A stretch of DNA of 16,607 bases, from positions 1 to 16,607 of the forward strand of contig JAIESJ010000249.1 in the NCBI GenBank assembly GCA_019746155.1. Direction: 5' to 3'. Within the stretch, counting starts at the first letter, position 1. The number at the start of each line of letters is the position of its first letter. Made by a program: the position numbers and the translations under genes. The stretch is from Burkholderiales bacterium (GTDB lineage: Bacteria; Pseudomonadota; Gammaproteobacteria; Burkholderiales; SG8-41). This document shows, in pieces, positions 1-8,062 of the stretch. The notes under the pieces are model-generated. The model was not told where the DNA came from. It did not search any database and saw only the letters and a list, made by a program, of their open reading frames with translations.

Positions 1-2515
1 GGCATCGCCCCTCCCCCAGATCGAGCAGCAGCAGCACGGTGTCGCCGCAATCGCCGCGCAACTGTGGCGTAAGCGTCGCTCGCGCGTCGTCCACCGGCGC
101 AAACGCCGAGATGATCAGCGACAGCGGCGCCGTGACTTCCTTTTTCACGCCGCGCTCCATCCAGGCTGTTTTCATCGACAGTGAATCCTTGCCGACCGGG
201 ATGCTGATGCCCAATTGCGGACAAAGTTCGAGCGCCACCGCGCGCACGGTATCGAACAGCGCCGCATCCTCGCCCGCGTGGCCCGCCGCCGCCATCCAGT
301 TGGCCGAGAGCTTGATGTCGCCGATGTTCGCGATCGACGCCGCCGCGATATTGGTGATCGCCTCGCCGATTGCCATGCGTCCCGAGGCCTCGGGGCTGAT
401 CAGCGCCAGCGGTGTCTTCTCGCCCATCGCAAACGCCTCGCCGCGATAAGTCCTGAACCCCATCAGCGTCACCGCCACGTCCGCCACCGGCACTTGCCAC
501 GGTCCGACCATCTGATCACGCGCGGTCATGCCGCCGACGGTGCGGTCGCCGATGGAGATCAGGAAAGTCTTGTCGGCGACCGCCGGCAATCTCAGCACGC
601 GATAGGCCGCTTCCCTGAGGTCGATGCCGGCAGCCTCGAACGGCGGCAACTCGCGCCGTACGTGCGTCACGTTGCGCGTCATCTTCGGCGGCTTGCCGAG
701 CAACACCGCGAGCTCCATGTCGACCGGTTTGTTGCCGAACAGCGGGTCACTCACCGTGAGCCGGCCGTCATCCGTCGCTTCCCCCACGATGGCGTAGGGG
801 CAGCGCTCGCGTTCGCAGATCGCGGCAAACCGTTCGAGATCCGCCGGGGCGATGGCCAGCACGTAGCGTTCCTGCGCTTCGTTGCACCAGACCTGCAGCG
901 GCGACATGCCCGGCTCCTCGCTCGGGATCTGGCGCAAATCGAAGCGCCCGCCCCGCCCGGCCGTATGCACGATTTCCGGCAGCGCGTTCGACAGGCCGCC
1001 GGCACCGACGTCGTGTATCGAAAGAATGGGATTTGCCTCGCCCAACGCCCAGCAGCGATCGATCACTTCCTGCGCGCGGCGCTCGATCTCGGCGTTGCCG
1101 CGCTGCACCGAATCGAAATCAAGGTCTTCCTGGTTGGTGCCGGCGTCCATGCTGGAAGCGGCGCCGCCGCCGAGCCCGATCAGCAGGCCAGGACCACCCA
1201 ACTGGATCAGCAGCGCCCCCGCACCCGGCTTCTGCTTGAACGCGTGCCGCGCCGAGATGTTGCCGATGCCGCCGGCGATCATGATCGGCTTGTGATAGCC
1301 GCGCATCTCGCCGCCTACCTGCTGCTCGAAGGTGCGGAAATAGCCGGCGAGATTGGGGCGCCCGAATTCGTTGTTGAACGACGCGCCGCCGATCGGCCCC
1401 TCGATCATGATCTGCAGCGCGGAAGCGATCCGGCCCGGCCGCCCATAGCCGTTTTTCTCCCACGGCTGCTCGAAACCGGGAATCCGCAGATTGGAAACGC
1501 TGAAGCCGGTGAGCCCCGCCTTGGGCTTGGCGCCGCGCCCGGTCGCGCCCTCGTCGCGGATTTCGCCGCCCGAGCCGGTCGCCGCGCCGGGAAACGGCGA
1601 GATCGCCGTCGGATGGTTGTGGGTCTCGACCTTCATCAGGATGTGCGTATCGTCCTCGACGAAGCGGTATGCGGCGCTCTCATCCGGATAAAAACGCTCG
1701 ACGCGCGCGCCTTCCATCACCGCCGAATTGTCCGAGTAGGCAACGACCGTGCCACGCGGGTTTCTCTGGTGGGTGGTGCGAATCATGGCGAACAGCGACT
1801 GCATCTGCGGCTGGCCGTCGATCACCCAGTCGGCGTTGAAAATCTTGTGCCGGCAGTGTTCGGAGTTGGCCTGCGCGAACATCATCAGCTCGACATCGGT
1901 GGGGTCGCGACCGACACGGATGAAGTGCTCCGCGAGATAGGTGATTTCATCGTCCGACAGCGCCAGCCCCATGTCGCGATTGGCGCGCTTGAGCGCATCA
2001 ATACCACCGCTCAGGATATCCACCGTCGCCAGCGGCCGGGGCTCGAAATGCTGGAACAGTCTGGCCGCCTCGTCGAACGATTCGAGCACGGTTTCGGTCA
2101 TGCGGTCGTGAATGTGAGGCCGCAGCGCCGCCTTTTCCTGAGCCGTCAACCGGGCTGCGCTACCCCGCCTCACCCAGAACGCGACGCCGCGCTCGATGCG
2201 CTCCACCCTGTCCAGGCCGCAATGCCTGGCGATGTCAGTCGCTTTCGAGGACCATGGCGACAACGTGCCGATGCGCGGCACCACCAGCAGCAGCTCGCCG
2301 CTTTCGTCAATCTCAGCGGCGCCTGGACCATAGGTAAGAATGCGTTCCAGCCGCCGATGCTCGGCATCGGTAAGCGTCCCTGCCACTTGTACAAAATGCC
2401 AGTATTCAGCGTCGATGTGAACGCCAGGTACGGCGGCGGCAACGACTTGCAGGAGTCTCTGGAGGCGGAAGACGGAAAGGGCGTTGCGTCCCCGCAGCCG
2501 GATGAGTTGCGACAT
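1..2515 (-). CDS. purL: Phosphoribosylformylglycinamidine synthase, 5' part (runs off left edge)
   Basis: Large single-chain FGAM synthase, the fourth step of de novo purine synthesis: it converts FGAR, glutamine and ATP to FGAM in the cytosol. The minus frame stays open from the ATG at 2515-2513 (N-terminus MSQLIRLRGRNALSVFRL) to the window edge, giving about 838 of the roughly 1300 residues usual for the proteobacterial form. Visible motifs are NSEHCRHKIF near residue 220, HNHPTAISPFPG followed by AATGSGGEIRDEGATGRG near 300-330 (ATP/FGAR binding), and SIHDVGAGGLSNALPE near 500. The C-terminal glutaminase domain lies outside the window. The reading frame checked at both ends and in the middle is the same, so no frameshift is seen. 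No clear Shine-Dalgarno sequence precedes the ATG. It is divergent from nnr, with 75 bases between them. Confidence 0.96.
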   Translation of the reverse strand, partial: MSQLIRLRGRNALSVFRLQRLLQVVAAAVPGVHIDAEYWHFVQVAGTLTDAEHRRLERILTYGPGAAEIDESGELLLVVPRIGTLSPWSSKATDIARHCGLDRVERIERGVAFWVRRGSAARLTAQEKAALRPHIHDRMTETVLESFDEAARLFQHFEPRPLATVDILSGGIDALKRANRDMGLALSDDEITYLAEHFIRVGRDPTDVELMMFAQANSEHCRHKIFNADWVIDGQPQMQSLFAMIRTTHQRNPRGTVVAYSDNSAVMEGARVERFYPDESAAYRFVEDDTHILMKVETHNHPTAISPFPGAATGSGGEIRDEGATGRGAKPKAGLTGFSVSNLRIPGFEQPWEKNGYGRPGRIASALQIMIEGPIGGASFNNEFGRPNLAGYFRTFEQQVGGEMRGYHKPIMIAGGIGNISARHAFKQKPGAGALLIQLGGPGLLIGLGGGAASSMDAGTNQEDLDFDSVQRGNAEIERRAQEVIDRCWALGEANPILSIHDVGAGGLSNALPEIVHTAGRGGRFDLRQIPSEEPGMSPLQVWCNEAQERYVLAIAPADLERFAAICERERCPYAIVGEATDDGRLTVSDPLFGNKPVDMELAVLLGKPPKMTRNVTHVRRELPPFEAAGIDLREAAYRVLRLPAVADKTFLISIGDRTVGGMTARDQMVGPWQVPVADVAVTLMGFRTYRGEAFAMGEKTPLALISPEASGRMAIGEAITNIAAASIANIGDIKLSANWMAAAGHAGEDAALFDTVRAVALELCPQLGISIPVGKDSLSMKTAWMERGVKKEVTAPLSLIISAFAPVDDARATLTPQLRGDCGDTVLLLLDLGEGRC

Positions 2516-2590
2516 GAACGAAAGCAGTTTCGCTAAAGCCTTATTTTACCTGAATTTTGACCACGCCATCGCGCCGAGTTAGGCTAAACT
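2516..2590. promoter_or_regulatory. Divergent purL/nnr intergenic region with short dyad
   Basis: These 75 bases separate the two divergent starts and must hold both promoters or leaders. A perfect 5-bp inverted repeat CGAAA-gcag-TTTCG sits at 2519-2532, immediately upstream of the purL ATG. It loosely resembles the enterobacterial PurR operator (about 10 of 16 positions), but that regulator is mainly gammaproteobacterial, so the resemblance is weak evidence. An AT-rich stretch at 2540-2560 could carry promoter elements; no convincing -35/-10 pair was found. Confidence 0.3.
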
Positions 2591-4117
2591 ATGGTATCAA
2601 TAACTATCATGCCATATCGCTTTGCACACAATACGCCGGTCTATCTCACAGCCGAGATTCGCCGCATCGAAAACGCCGTGGCCGCCCTGCCCGCTCCTCC
2701 ACCATTGATGGAACGGGCCGGGCTGGCCGCGGCGGAGCTGGCGCGCGAGCTCGCCGGCAATACCGGCAAGCCGGTACTGGTGCTGGCCGGCCCCGGCAAC
2801 AACGGCGGCGATGCCTTCGTCATCGCGCGCCATCTCAGGCAGTGGTGGTTCAACGTCAGCGTTGTCTTCACCGGCGAGGAAAAAAAGCTGTCAGCCGATG
2901 CCGGCAATGCTCTGCAGGCCTGGCGCGCTGCCGGCGGAGCGGTTCTCGGTGCAATTCCACGGCAACAGGACTGGAGCCTGATCGTCGACGGCCTGTTCGG
3001 CATCGGCCTGCAGCGCGACATCGACGGCCGTCATGCCGAACTCATCGCCGCGGCCAACGACAGCGGTGCGCCCATACTCGCCGTCGATGTGCCGAGCGGG
3101 CTGGAATCCGATACCGGCCGCGTGTTGGGCTGCGCCATACAGGCGCAGCATACAGTCACTTTCATCGGGTTGAAACCCGGCCTGCTCACGCTCGACGGGC
3201 CCGATCACTGCGGTGAAATCCATTTGCATACGCTCGGACTCGATGCGCCGGCGATTCTGCCTGCGCACGGGGCGGTGATCGGCCGGGAAATCGTGCAGGC
3301 AGCGCTCAAGCCGCGCGCGCTCAACACCCACAAAGGAAACTTCGGCAGCGTCGGTATCATCGGCGGCGCCCGCGGCATGGTCGGTGCCGCGCTGCTCGCC
3401 GGACGCGCCGCTCTGAAACTGGGTGCGGGCCGCGTTTATGTCGGGCTGATCGCCAACGATGCGCCGCTGCTCGATGCCGATCAGCCCGAGTTGATGCTGC
3501 GCACGGCGGACGAAGTGCTCAAGCTCGACCATCTCACCTGCCTCGCCGCCGGGCCCGGGCTCGGCCAGTCGCCGGACGCGGCGTTCTATCTCAGGCAAGC
3601 GCTAACAGCCAGGCTGCCGCTCGTGATCGACGCCGACGGGCTCAATCTAGTCGCGTCGATGCCTGACATAAAAAATGAATTAAAACAAAGAGTTGCGATG
3701 ACACTGCTCACACCGCACCCAGCGGAAGCGGCGCGGCTGCTCAACTGCGCCACGCGTGACGTGCAACGCAACCGCGTTGCGGCGGCGAAGCGCATCGCCG
3801 AAGAGCTGAACTGCGGCGTGGTGCTCAAAGGCGCGGGCAGCGTGTGTGCATCACCCGACCAGAGCTGGGCGATCAACACCTCGGGAAATCCGGGGATGGC
3901 GAGCGCCGGCATGGGCGACGTGCTGACCGGCATCATCGCGGCGCTGCTTGCCCAGGGCGCCGATGCGAAAACGGCGTTACACGCCGGCGTTCATCTCCAC
4001 GGCGCGGCGGCGGATGCGCTGACAGCCGACGATATCGGGCCGGTTGGACTCGCCGCTGGAGAAGTGATCGACGCCGCACGGAGTCTTGTCAACCAGGCCT
4101 CCCTATCACTACGGTAA
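2591..4117 (+). CDS. nnr: Bifunctional NAD(P)H-hydrate epimerase / ADP-dependent NAD(P)H-hydrate dehydratase
   Basis: Metabolite-repair enzyme of 508 residues, the normal size for the YjeF_N/YjeF_C fusion. The N-terminal domain epimerises R- and S-NAD(P)HX; the C-terminal ribokinase-like domain dehydrates S-NAD(P)HX using ADP. Visible in the epimerase half are LVLAGPGNNGGDAF (residues 64-76), the GLFGIGL loop (134-140) and AVDVPSG (164-170). In the dehydratase half are HKGNFGSVGIIGGARGMVGA (247-266), LTPHPAEA (373-380) and NPGMASAGMGDVLTG (433-447), with D443 in the GMGD anion-hole motif. An alternative ATG at 2609 (MPYRFAHNTPVYL) is closer to usual family N-termini; neither start has a strong ribosome site. 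The gene converges on the membrane-protein gene downstream and probably stands alone as a housekeeping gene. Confidence 0.95.
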   Translation: MVSITIMPYRFAHNTPVYLTAEIRRIENAVAALPAPPPLMERAGLAAAELARELAGNTGKPVLVLAGPGNNGGDAFVIARHLRQWWFNVSVVFTGEEKKLSADAGNALQAWRAAGGAVLGAIPRQQDWSLIVDGLFGIGLQRDIDGRHAELIAAANDSGAPILAVDVPSGLESDTGRVLGCAIQAQHTVTFIGLKPGLLTLDGPDHCGEIHLHTLGLDAPAILPAHGAVIGREIVQAALKPRALNTHKGNFGSVGIIGGARGMVGAALLAGRAALKLGAGRVYVGLIANDAPLLDADQPELMLRTADEVLKLDHLTCLAAGPGLGQSPDAAFYLRQALTARLPLVIDADGLNLVASMPDIKNELKQRVAMTLLTPHPAEAARLLNCATRDVQRNRVAAAKRIAEELNCGVVLKGAGSVCASPDQSWAINTSGNPGMASAGMGDVLTGIIAALLAQGADAKTALHAGVHLHGAAADALTADDIGPVGLAAGEVIDAARSLVNQASLSLR

Positions 4118-4208
4118 TGCAGCTTACCGATGGAACGAGGGCACGCTCCCCCATGCATACCCTCAGGAGGTGGCTCGCCCGTATACGCGAAGGCATTGCC
4201 GGGCCTGA

Positions 4209-4808
4209 TCAATGCAACAGCCATTGCAGCAGCAGGTGGGTGGGAAGATAAATCAAAACCGGGAAAATCACCATTAACAGTACAAGATACAGCAGTGGCG
4301 CCATGCGCTGCTGCGGCCCGCTCCCCGGTCCGAATACCCAGTTCACGTTCAACTTGGGATCCGTAAGCCAGTACGTCAGCGGCAGCACGATCCAGGCAAG
4401 CAGTGTCTGAGCCGGCAACGCGCGCGTGTCATATCCCAGCCGGATCACCATCCACAGCAGCAGTACCGGCAGAAACACGTGGAATAACGAAAGCGCCCGC
4501 AGATAGAGCGGCCTGCCCCGGTCGAACATGTAATCGGTGAGTCCCGAAATGCGCTTTCCCGTGAGAAGCTGCCCGAAGTAGCCCAAGTTCCACAGCACTT
4601 CGGGCAACAGCACGCCGATGGTCAACATGCTCGCCAGCAGGCTGCTTTCCAGCCATAACGCCGGCACTGCTCCCAGCAAAGCGATATCGGAAAACCACAG
4701 GAAGTTGCCGGGGGAATACTTGACGGCATACACCGCCACGATGACGCATACAAACAGGGTGTAGGCCAGTTTGACCCAGAGCGGGATCAGCGTGCCCGAT
4801 AACTCCAT
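4209..4808 (-). CDS. Conserved hypothetical multi-pass membrane protein
   Basis: Protein of 199 residues of unknown function. I chose the ATG at 4808-4806 (MELSGTLIPLWVKLAY); the frame extends upstream to a GTG at 4883, but those 25 residues are polar and lack hydrophobic character. About six hydrophobic segments are visible: residues 7-30, two between roughly 40 and 80, 103-127, 135-152 and 170-197. The C-terminal part contains a conserved-looking block, NVNWVFGPGSG followed by PQQRMAPLLYL and a PTHLLL end, and the middle has WNLGYFGQLLTGKRISGLTDY. I recall this pattern from unnamed membrane-protein families but cannot name a function. No catalytic or transport motif was recognised. It lies 248 bases beyond the pirin gene on the same strand, so co-transcription is possible but not shown. 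Confidence 0.82.
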   Translation of the reverse strand: MELSGTLIPLWVKLAYTLFVCVIVAVYAVKYSPGNFLWFSDIALLGAVPALWLESSLLASMLTIGVLLPEVLWNLGYFGQLLTGKRISGLTDYMFDRGRPLYLRALSLFHVFLPVLLLWMVIRLGYDTRALPAQTLLAWIVLPLTYWLTDPKLNVNWVFGPGSGPQQRMAPLLYLVLLMVIFPVLIYLPTHLLLQWLLH

Positions 4809-5056
4809 ACTCACCCGACCCGGACTCAGGCTACCACGCCCGACCGGCCATCCGGCATCTGCAACCGTGTGCGTATCCGCCACTTCCTGCGCTTGCCTAT
4901 GGGCCCATTCTGCATCTCAGGCATGGCCTTCATCGCCACGGACACCGGGTCCGGTTCGCTCAACGAGATCGGGCCGGGTGCCGATGTCCGCCCGGAAGCG
5001 GTCGCCGCGGCCGGGGACCACGACGGCGACGCCGCGATGGCGCTGAAAAACCTCAA
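4809..5056. other. Gap between pirin and membrane-protein genes, no supported gene
   Basis: About 250 GC-rich bases. Short open frames exist on both strands (for example a plus-strand frame at 4869-5084, overlapping the pirin 3' end), but none has a recognised domain, a clear ribosome site or convincing protein composition. It may be the leader of the membrane-protein gene or decayed sequence. Confidence 0.4.
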
Positions 5057-5920
5057 TCATCTGCGCACCAGTTCGCCGCTCTGATAATCCCGGATCGCCT
5101 GCTCGATTTCCTCGCGCGTGTTCATCACGAACGGGCCGTACTGCGCCACCGGTTCGTTGAGCGGGCGCGCGGCGAGCAGGATGAAGCGCGCGCCTTCCGC
5201 GCCCGCCGTGACTTCGATCTGGTCGCCCGCGGCCAGCACGCCCGCGCTGTGCGCTTTGAGCGGACGCGCGGCGCCTGCCGGCCCCACTTCGGCGCTGCCT
5301 TCGTAGACATAGAGAAAAGCGTTGTAGTCCTGCGCGACCGGGTGCGCGAATGCCGCGCGCGCGGGCAACTCCACGTCGAGATACAGCGGGTCCGTCGCAA
5401 GGCCCTGGATCGGTCCCGGCGTTGCACGCCCCTCCACCATCAGCATGCCCGCGATCACTTTCGCGCGGCCGCCGCCCGGCAGCGCCACGACCGGGATTTC
5501 GGACGCGGGGATGTCGCGGTAGCCGGGCGATTTCATCTTCTCCCGCGCCGGCAGATTGATCCAGAGCTGGAAACCGCGCATGCGCCCCTCAACCTGCTGC
5601 GGCATCTCGGAATGGATGATGCCGCGGCCCGCGGTCATCCACTGCACGTCGCCGCTCCTCAGGTCCCCGCGGTTACCGAGATGGTCCTCGTGCAGCATGT
5701 GGCCGTCGAGCATGTAGGTCACGGTCTCGAAACCGCGGTGCGGATGGCTGGGAAAGCCGGCAATGTAATCGTCGGGGTTCTCGGTGCCGAACTCGTCCAG
5801 CATCAGGAACGGATCGAGGCGCTGGAACTGCGAGCTGCCGATACTGCGGCGCAGCTTCACGCCAGCACCGTCGGAAGTGGCGATGGATTCGATGATTTGC
5901 TGCAGTTTACGGGTATTCAT
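5057..5920 (-). CDS. Pirin family protein (cupin metal-binding)
   Basis: Cupin-fold pirin of 287 residues, the usual length. The start at the ATG 5920-5918 (MNTRKLQQIIESI) matches family N-termini; a GTG five codons upstream (5935) is the alternative. The N-terminal cupin shows FPSHPHRGFETVTYMLDG, whose two histidines are metal ligands, and GDVQWMTAGRGIIHSEMP, which supplies the other His and Glu ligands. Downstream, MRGFQLWINLPAREKM is a pirin signature. A second cupin-like domain follows, ending in ARPLNEPVAQYGPFVMNT, also typical. Characterised relatives include quercetinase-like dioxygenases (YhhW) and transcription cofactors, so the true substrate is unknown. It stands apart from a clear operon; the membrane-protein gene follows after a 248-base gap. 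Confidence 0.94.
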   Translation of the reverse strand: MNTRKLQQIIESIATSDGAGVKLRRSIGSSQFQRLDPFLMLDEFGTENPDDYIAGFPSHPHRGFETVTYMLDGHMLHEDHLGNRGDLRSGDVQWMTAGRGIIHSEMPQQVEGRMRGFQLWINLPAREKMKSPGYRDIPASEIPVVALPGGGRAKVIAGMLMVEGRATPGPIQGLATDPLYLDVELPARAAFAHPVAQDYNAFLYVYEGSAEVGPAGAARPLKAHSAGVLAAGDQIEVTAGAEGARFILLAARPLNEPVAQYGPFVMNTREEIEQAIRDYQSGELVRR

Positions 5921-5960
5921 GACATGGCGACTCACGACAGACTGATTGTGCCTCGCTTAG

Positions 5961-6384
5961 CGCTGTTGTGCAAACCGTGGCTGGTACCAACCGCGTTTGA
6001 AGCATTTTTTGTTGTATGCCGCCCTCGCCTTCCGCGCGATGGGCGTTCCGATTTACAACGCGATGCCGTTGCCGGATGCCGGTTTCCGCACGCGGCCAAT
6101 GGCACGAGGAAGGCGACGCGGGGCGCGCGACGGCGCTGCTCGATCCCTGGTTCGCCACCGGCCGCGAGTTGACCGGAAAACTTGAGCCTCTGTTCGATCA
6201 GCTGATGGACAGCTATCTTGCGCTCGGCCGCGAGCGCCAGCGCCAGCGTTTGCTCACCGAGGTCATCTCGCGCGGCGAGACCGAACAGGCACGCGAGCGA
6301 GCGCGCTTCTGGATCGCACGGCTCGAGCGCGCCCGCGACCCGGAGCTTGCCGACTTTATCGCGTTAATGCGGCATCTAAGCTGA
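5961..6384 (+). pseudogene. Probable frameshifted remnant of a hypothetical protein
   Basis: Two adjoining plus-strand frames look protein-like but neither is a convincing gene alone. The first (5961 to about 6100) reads NRGWYQPRLKHFLLYAAL followed by AFRAMGVPIYNAMPLPDAGF. The second (from about 6105 to the stop at 6384) reads WHEEGDAGRATALLDPW, then a helical, Arg/Glu-rich stretch including LEPLFDQLMDSYLALGRERQ and ending ADFIALMRHLS. A single frameshift around 6090-6115 would join them into about 140 residues with no clear start. The second half resembles a TPR-like helical repeat protein in character, but no family was recognised. A simple open frame 6016-6384 (122 residues) is the alternative if no frameshift occurred. 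Confidence that this is former coding sequence is modest. Confidence 0.4.
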
Positions 6385-6400
6385 AGCTGATGCAAAATCA

Positions 6401-6460
6401 AGAACTGACCCTGTTATTGCGTTATTGCCGAGAACTGACCCCGTTATTGCGTTATTGCCG
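6401..6460. repeat. Tandem direct repeat, two 30-bp units
   Basis: Units 6401-6430 and 6431-6460 are identical except for one base (T at 6412, C at 6442). Each starts AGAACTGACCC and ends in a doubled GTTATTGC motif. A further partial TTATTGG follows at 6461-6467. The repeat lies just beyond the 3' end of the patatin-like gene. The short GAACTGACCCC-type word recalls sequences seen beside REP/RAYT elements, but no transposase or hairpin is present here, so the origin is unresolved. Confidence 0.85.
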
Positions 6461-6474
6461 TTATTGGCTGCTTA

Positions 6475-7500
6475 TCAGTAGAGATGTCCGGCAAGAGTGA
6501 AAGACGAGCGCACGCCGATGAGTTGGAAATTCTTCTCAAGCCATTCATCAGTCCGGCTTCTTCCCTCGTCACGCAGCGCGTTGATGAACGCGGATTGAGT
6601 ATTGAGTTTGCTGAGCGTGCTCAATTGGCTCATGAGCTCCTGGGAGTCAATCAAATGCATGTTGAGATGCCGCAGCCTGCGCTCCAAGCGGCCAACCGAA
6701 AACAGCCCGAGTTCGGCTTCCTGCTTTGCAAGTGCGAGTCCCTGCAGCTCGGTGAAGAGCGTTGAGCTGAAACTGATTTCGGTCAGCCGGTGCCAGATAT
6801 CATCTGCGTTAGTGGGAATTACGGGTCGTCGACACGGATGCAGCAGTATCACCAGAATGTCGCGTGCGGAGCACTTATACAACAGCGGCCGGATTGGAGG
6901 ATTCGCAGTAAGTCCGCCATCCCAATAAGCCTCTCCGTCGATCTCGATAGTATGGTGCAGAGACGGTACACACGCCGACGCAAGCAAGACATCAATGGTC
7001 AGTTGTTTGGTGCGGAAAAGTTTTAGCATGCCGGTGCTGACTTGGGTAGCTGCAATGAAAAGCTCGATCCTGCAATCGGCTCTGAGTCGCTCGAAATCGA
7101 GTTGTCTCGCCAGAATGTCGCGCAGGGGATTGAGGTTGAACGGATTGAGCTGGTAAGGCGAAAAAAACCGCGCCAGAAAAAGAAATGTTTTAAACGCCGG
7201 GGTGAGGGCCGTCTGCGATTTGATGGCTACCGGGGTGAACCAATCCTCTGGCATGAAGTTGAACGGCGCCTTGCTCGCGACACTTTCCCAGAAATCCTTC
7301 AATGCTTGGCGCGCGCCTTCCCGTCCGCCAGTCGTCAAGCCGTACGCGAGTACAGCCGCGTTCATCGCCCCGGCGCTTGCGCCGCTAATCCCTTCGATCT
7401 CAATGCGATCGTCTTCCAACAAGCGATCGAGCACGCCCCAAGTAAACGCACCGTGGGAACCGCCGCCTTGCAACGCTAGAGTTACAACTTTTTTTCTCAT
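6475..7500 (-). CDS. Patatin-like phospholipase family protein
   Basis: Serine acyl hydrolase of 341 residues. The chosen start is the ATG at 7500-7498 (MRKKVVTLALQGGGSHG); the frame continues to a TTG at 7521 but the family begins close to this ATG. The oxyanion-hole glycines LQGGGSHGAF are at residues 10-19, the nucleophile elbow GISGASAGAMNAAV (GxSxG, Ser about residue 43) follows, and the catalytic Asp lies in YWDGGLTANPP, which is the DGG motif. All parts of the Ser-Asp dyad are therefore present. After this, a C-terminal region of about 130 residues is variable. There is no signal peptide, so a cytosolic or peripheral-membrane role in lipid hydrolysis is likely. It has no operon partners; the neighbours are debris on both sides. 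Confidence 0.93.
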   Translation of the reverse strand: MRKKVVTLALQGGGSHGAFTWGVLDRLLEDDRIEIEGISGASAGAMNAAVLAYGLTTGGREGARQALKDFWESVASKAPFNFMPEDWFTPVAIKSQTALTPAFKTFLFLARFFSPYQLNPFNLNPLRDILARQLDFERLRADCRIELFIAATQVSTGMLKLFRTKQLTIDVLLASACVPSLHHTIEIDGEAYWDGGLTANPPIRPLLYKCSARDILVILLHPCRRPVIPTNADDIWHRLTEISFSSTLFTELQGLALAKQEAELGLFSVGRLERRLRHLNMHLIDSQELMSQLSTLSKLNTQSAFINALRDEGRSRTDEWLEKNFQLIGVRSSFTLAGHLY

Positions 7501-7562
7501 ACATCCCAATCTGAGCTTCAAAAAAGGATATACGGGAAATCGATACCCAATATCATTGAATT

Positions 7563-7730
7563 AGTTTATATCATCTGAATCATAACGATAAATCATATGA
7601 CCGCTACGTTACTGATCGGAGCTTGTATCGGTTACAGGACGAGGCAAAAACCGCAAGACGTGGCCTGTGGGCGGATAAGGAACCCATGCCGCCGTGGAAG
7701 TGGCGCAGGGTGAAAACACAAAAAAACTAG
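7563..7730 (+). pseudogene. 5'-truncated thermonuclease (SNase-like) C-terminal remnant
   Basis: A plus-strand frame without an in-frame start, open from the TGA at 7557 to the TAG at 7728-7730, reads YDRYVTDRSLYRLQDEAKTA followed by RRGLWADKEPMPPWKWRR and a short tail. This matches the end of staphylococcal-nuclease-fold proteins, where Y-x-x-Y, an E/A-rich helix, RGLW and PPWEWR-like residues close the domain. The catalytic N-terminal two thirds are absent, and the sequence immediately upstream is AT-rich and leads into the patatin promoter. I read it as a decayed gene end left by a deletion or rearrangement. The family assignment rests on about 45 residues. Confidence 0.62.
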
Positions 7731-8029
7731 TGGGTAAACAAACGTTTCATATTAAAAACTAAATATTATCAATAGTTTATTAACTATTTTAGCGGAGAGG
7801 GCTCCGCTACACCGTTGCTGGCCGGGCGCGCGAGATGGGGCTTGGACCCGAACACACGGTGAAGCTCGCAGAAGCGCGCCGGTGACGCGCTCAATGCGGC
7901 GCGGTCGATTGCCTTTACCGAACGAGCTCCAGCAAGATCAGCGTTCAAGGCCAGCGAGCGAGATTGGCGTGGCGCGTATAGCCCGAGCGTACGGCAAGCA
8001 GATCCATGGGCTCGCCCTGCCTGAGTGCG
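7731..8029. other. Gene-poor stretch with AT-rich island and inverted repeat
   Basis: The first 60 bases are strongly AT-rich and contain a 7-bp inverted repeat, AATAGTT-tatt-AACTATT, at 7771-7788. The remainder (7790-8029) is GC-rich again. It has an 82-codon minus-strand frame of low-complexity, Ala/Arg/Ser-rich composition with no recognisable domain, which I do not call. No RNA gene was recognised. Confidence 0.5.
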
Positions 8030-8055
8030 CACCCGCCCTCGTGAGGGGGCGGGTG
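8030..8055 (-). terminator. GC-rich hairpin after the catalase gene
   Basis: An 11-bp stem, CACCCGCCCTC pairing with GGGGGCGGGTG around a GTGA tetraloop (one T-G pair), lies 8 bases beyond the catalase stop codon. The position and stability suit a transcription end or 3' mRNA stabiliser. There is no T-run after the stem in the direction of transcription, so it is not a textbook intrinsic terminator. Confidence 0.5.
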
Positions 8056-8062
8056 GCCATGC

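Noticed and set aside
2518..2533. PurR-like operator ACGAAAGCAGTTTCGC at the purL start
   Set aside because: Only about 10 of 16 positions match, and LacI-type PurR is not expected in the suggested host; kept only as an unnamed dyad.
215..2536. A 773-codon open frame on the plus strand
   Set aside because: It lies antisense to purL, whose minus frame carries unmistakable FGAM synthase motifs; the plus frame is Arg/His/Ala-rich with no domain, an effect of GC-rich codon positions.
4869..5084. Small plus-strand frame with GSGSLNEIGPGADVRPEA
   Set aside because: Overlaps the 3' end of pirin in antisense, has no ribosome site and no family resemblance.
5249..6172. A 307-codon plus-strand frame opposite pirin
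   Set aside because: Shadow of the pirin gene; Arg/His/Ala-rich composition and no recognisable motif.
7784..8032. An 82-codon minus-strand frame after the catalase
   Set aside because: Biased composition, no ribosome site, no known motif; it also starts within the catalase 3' hairpin.
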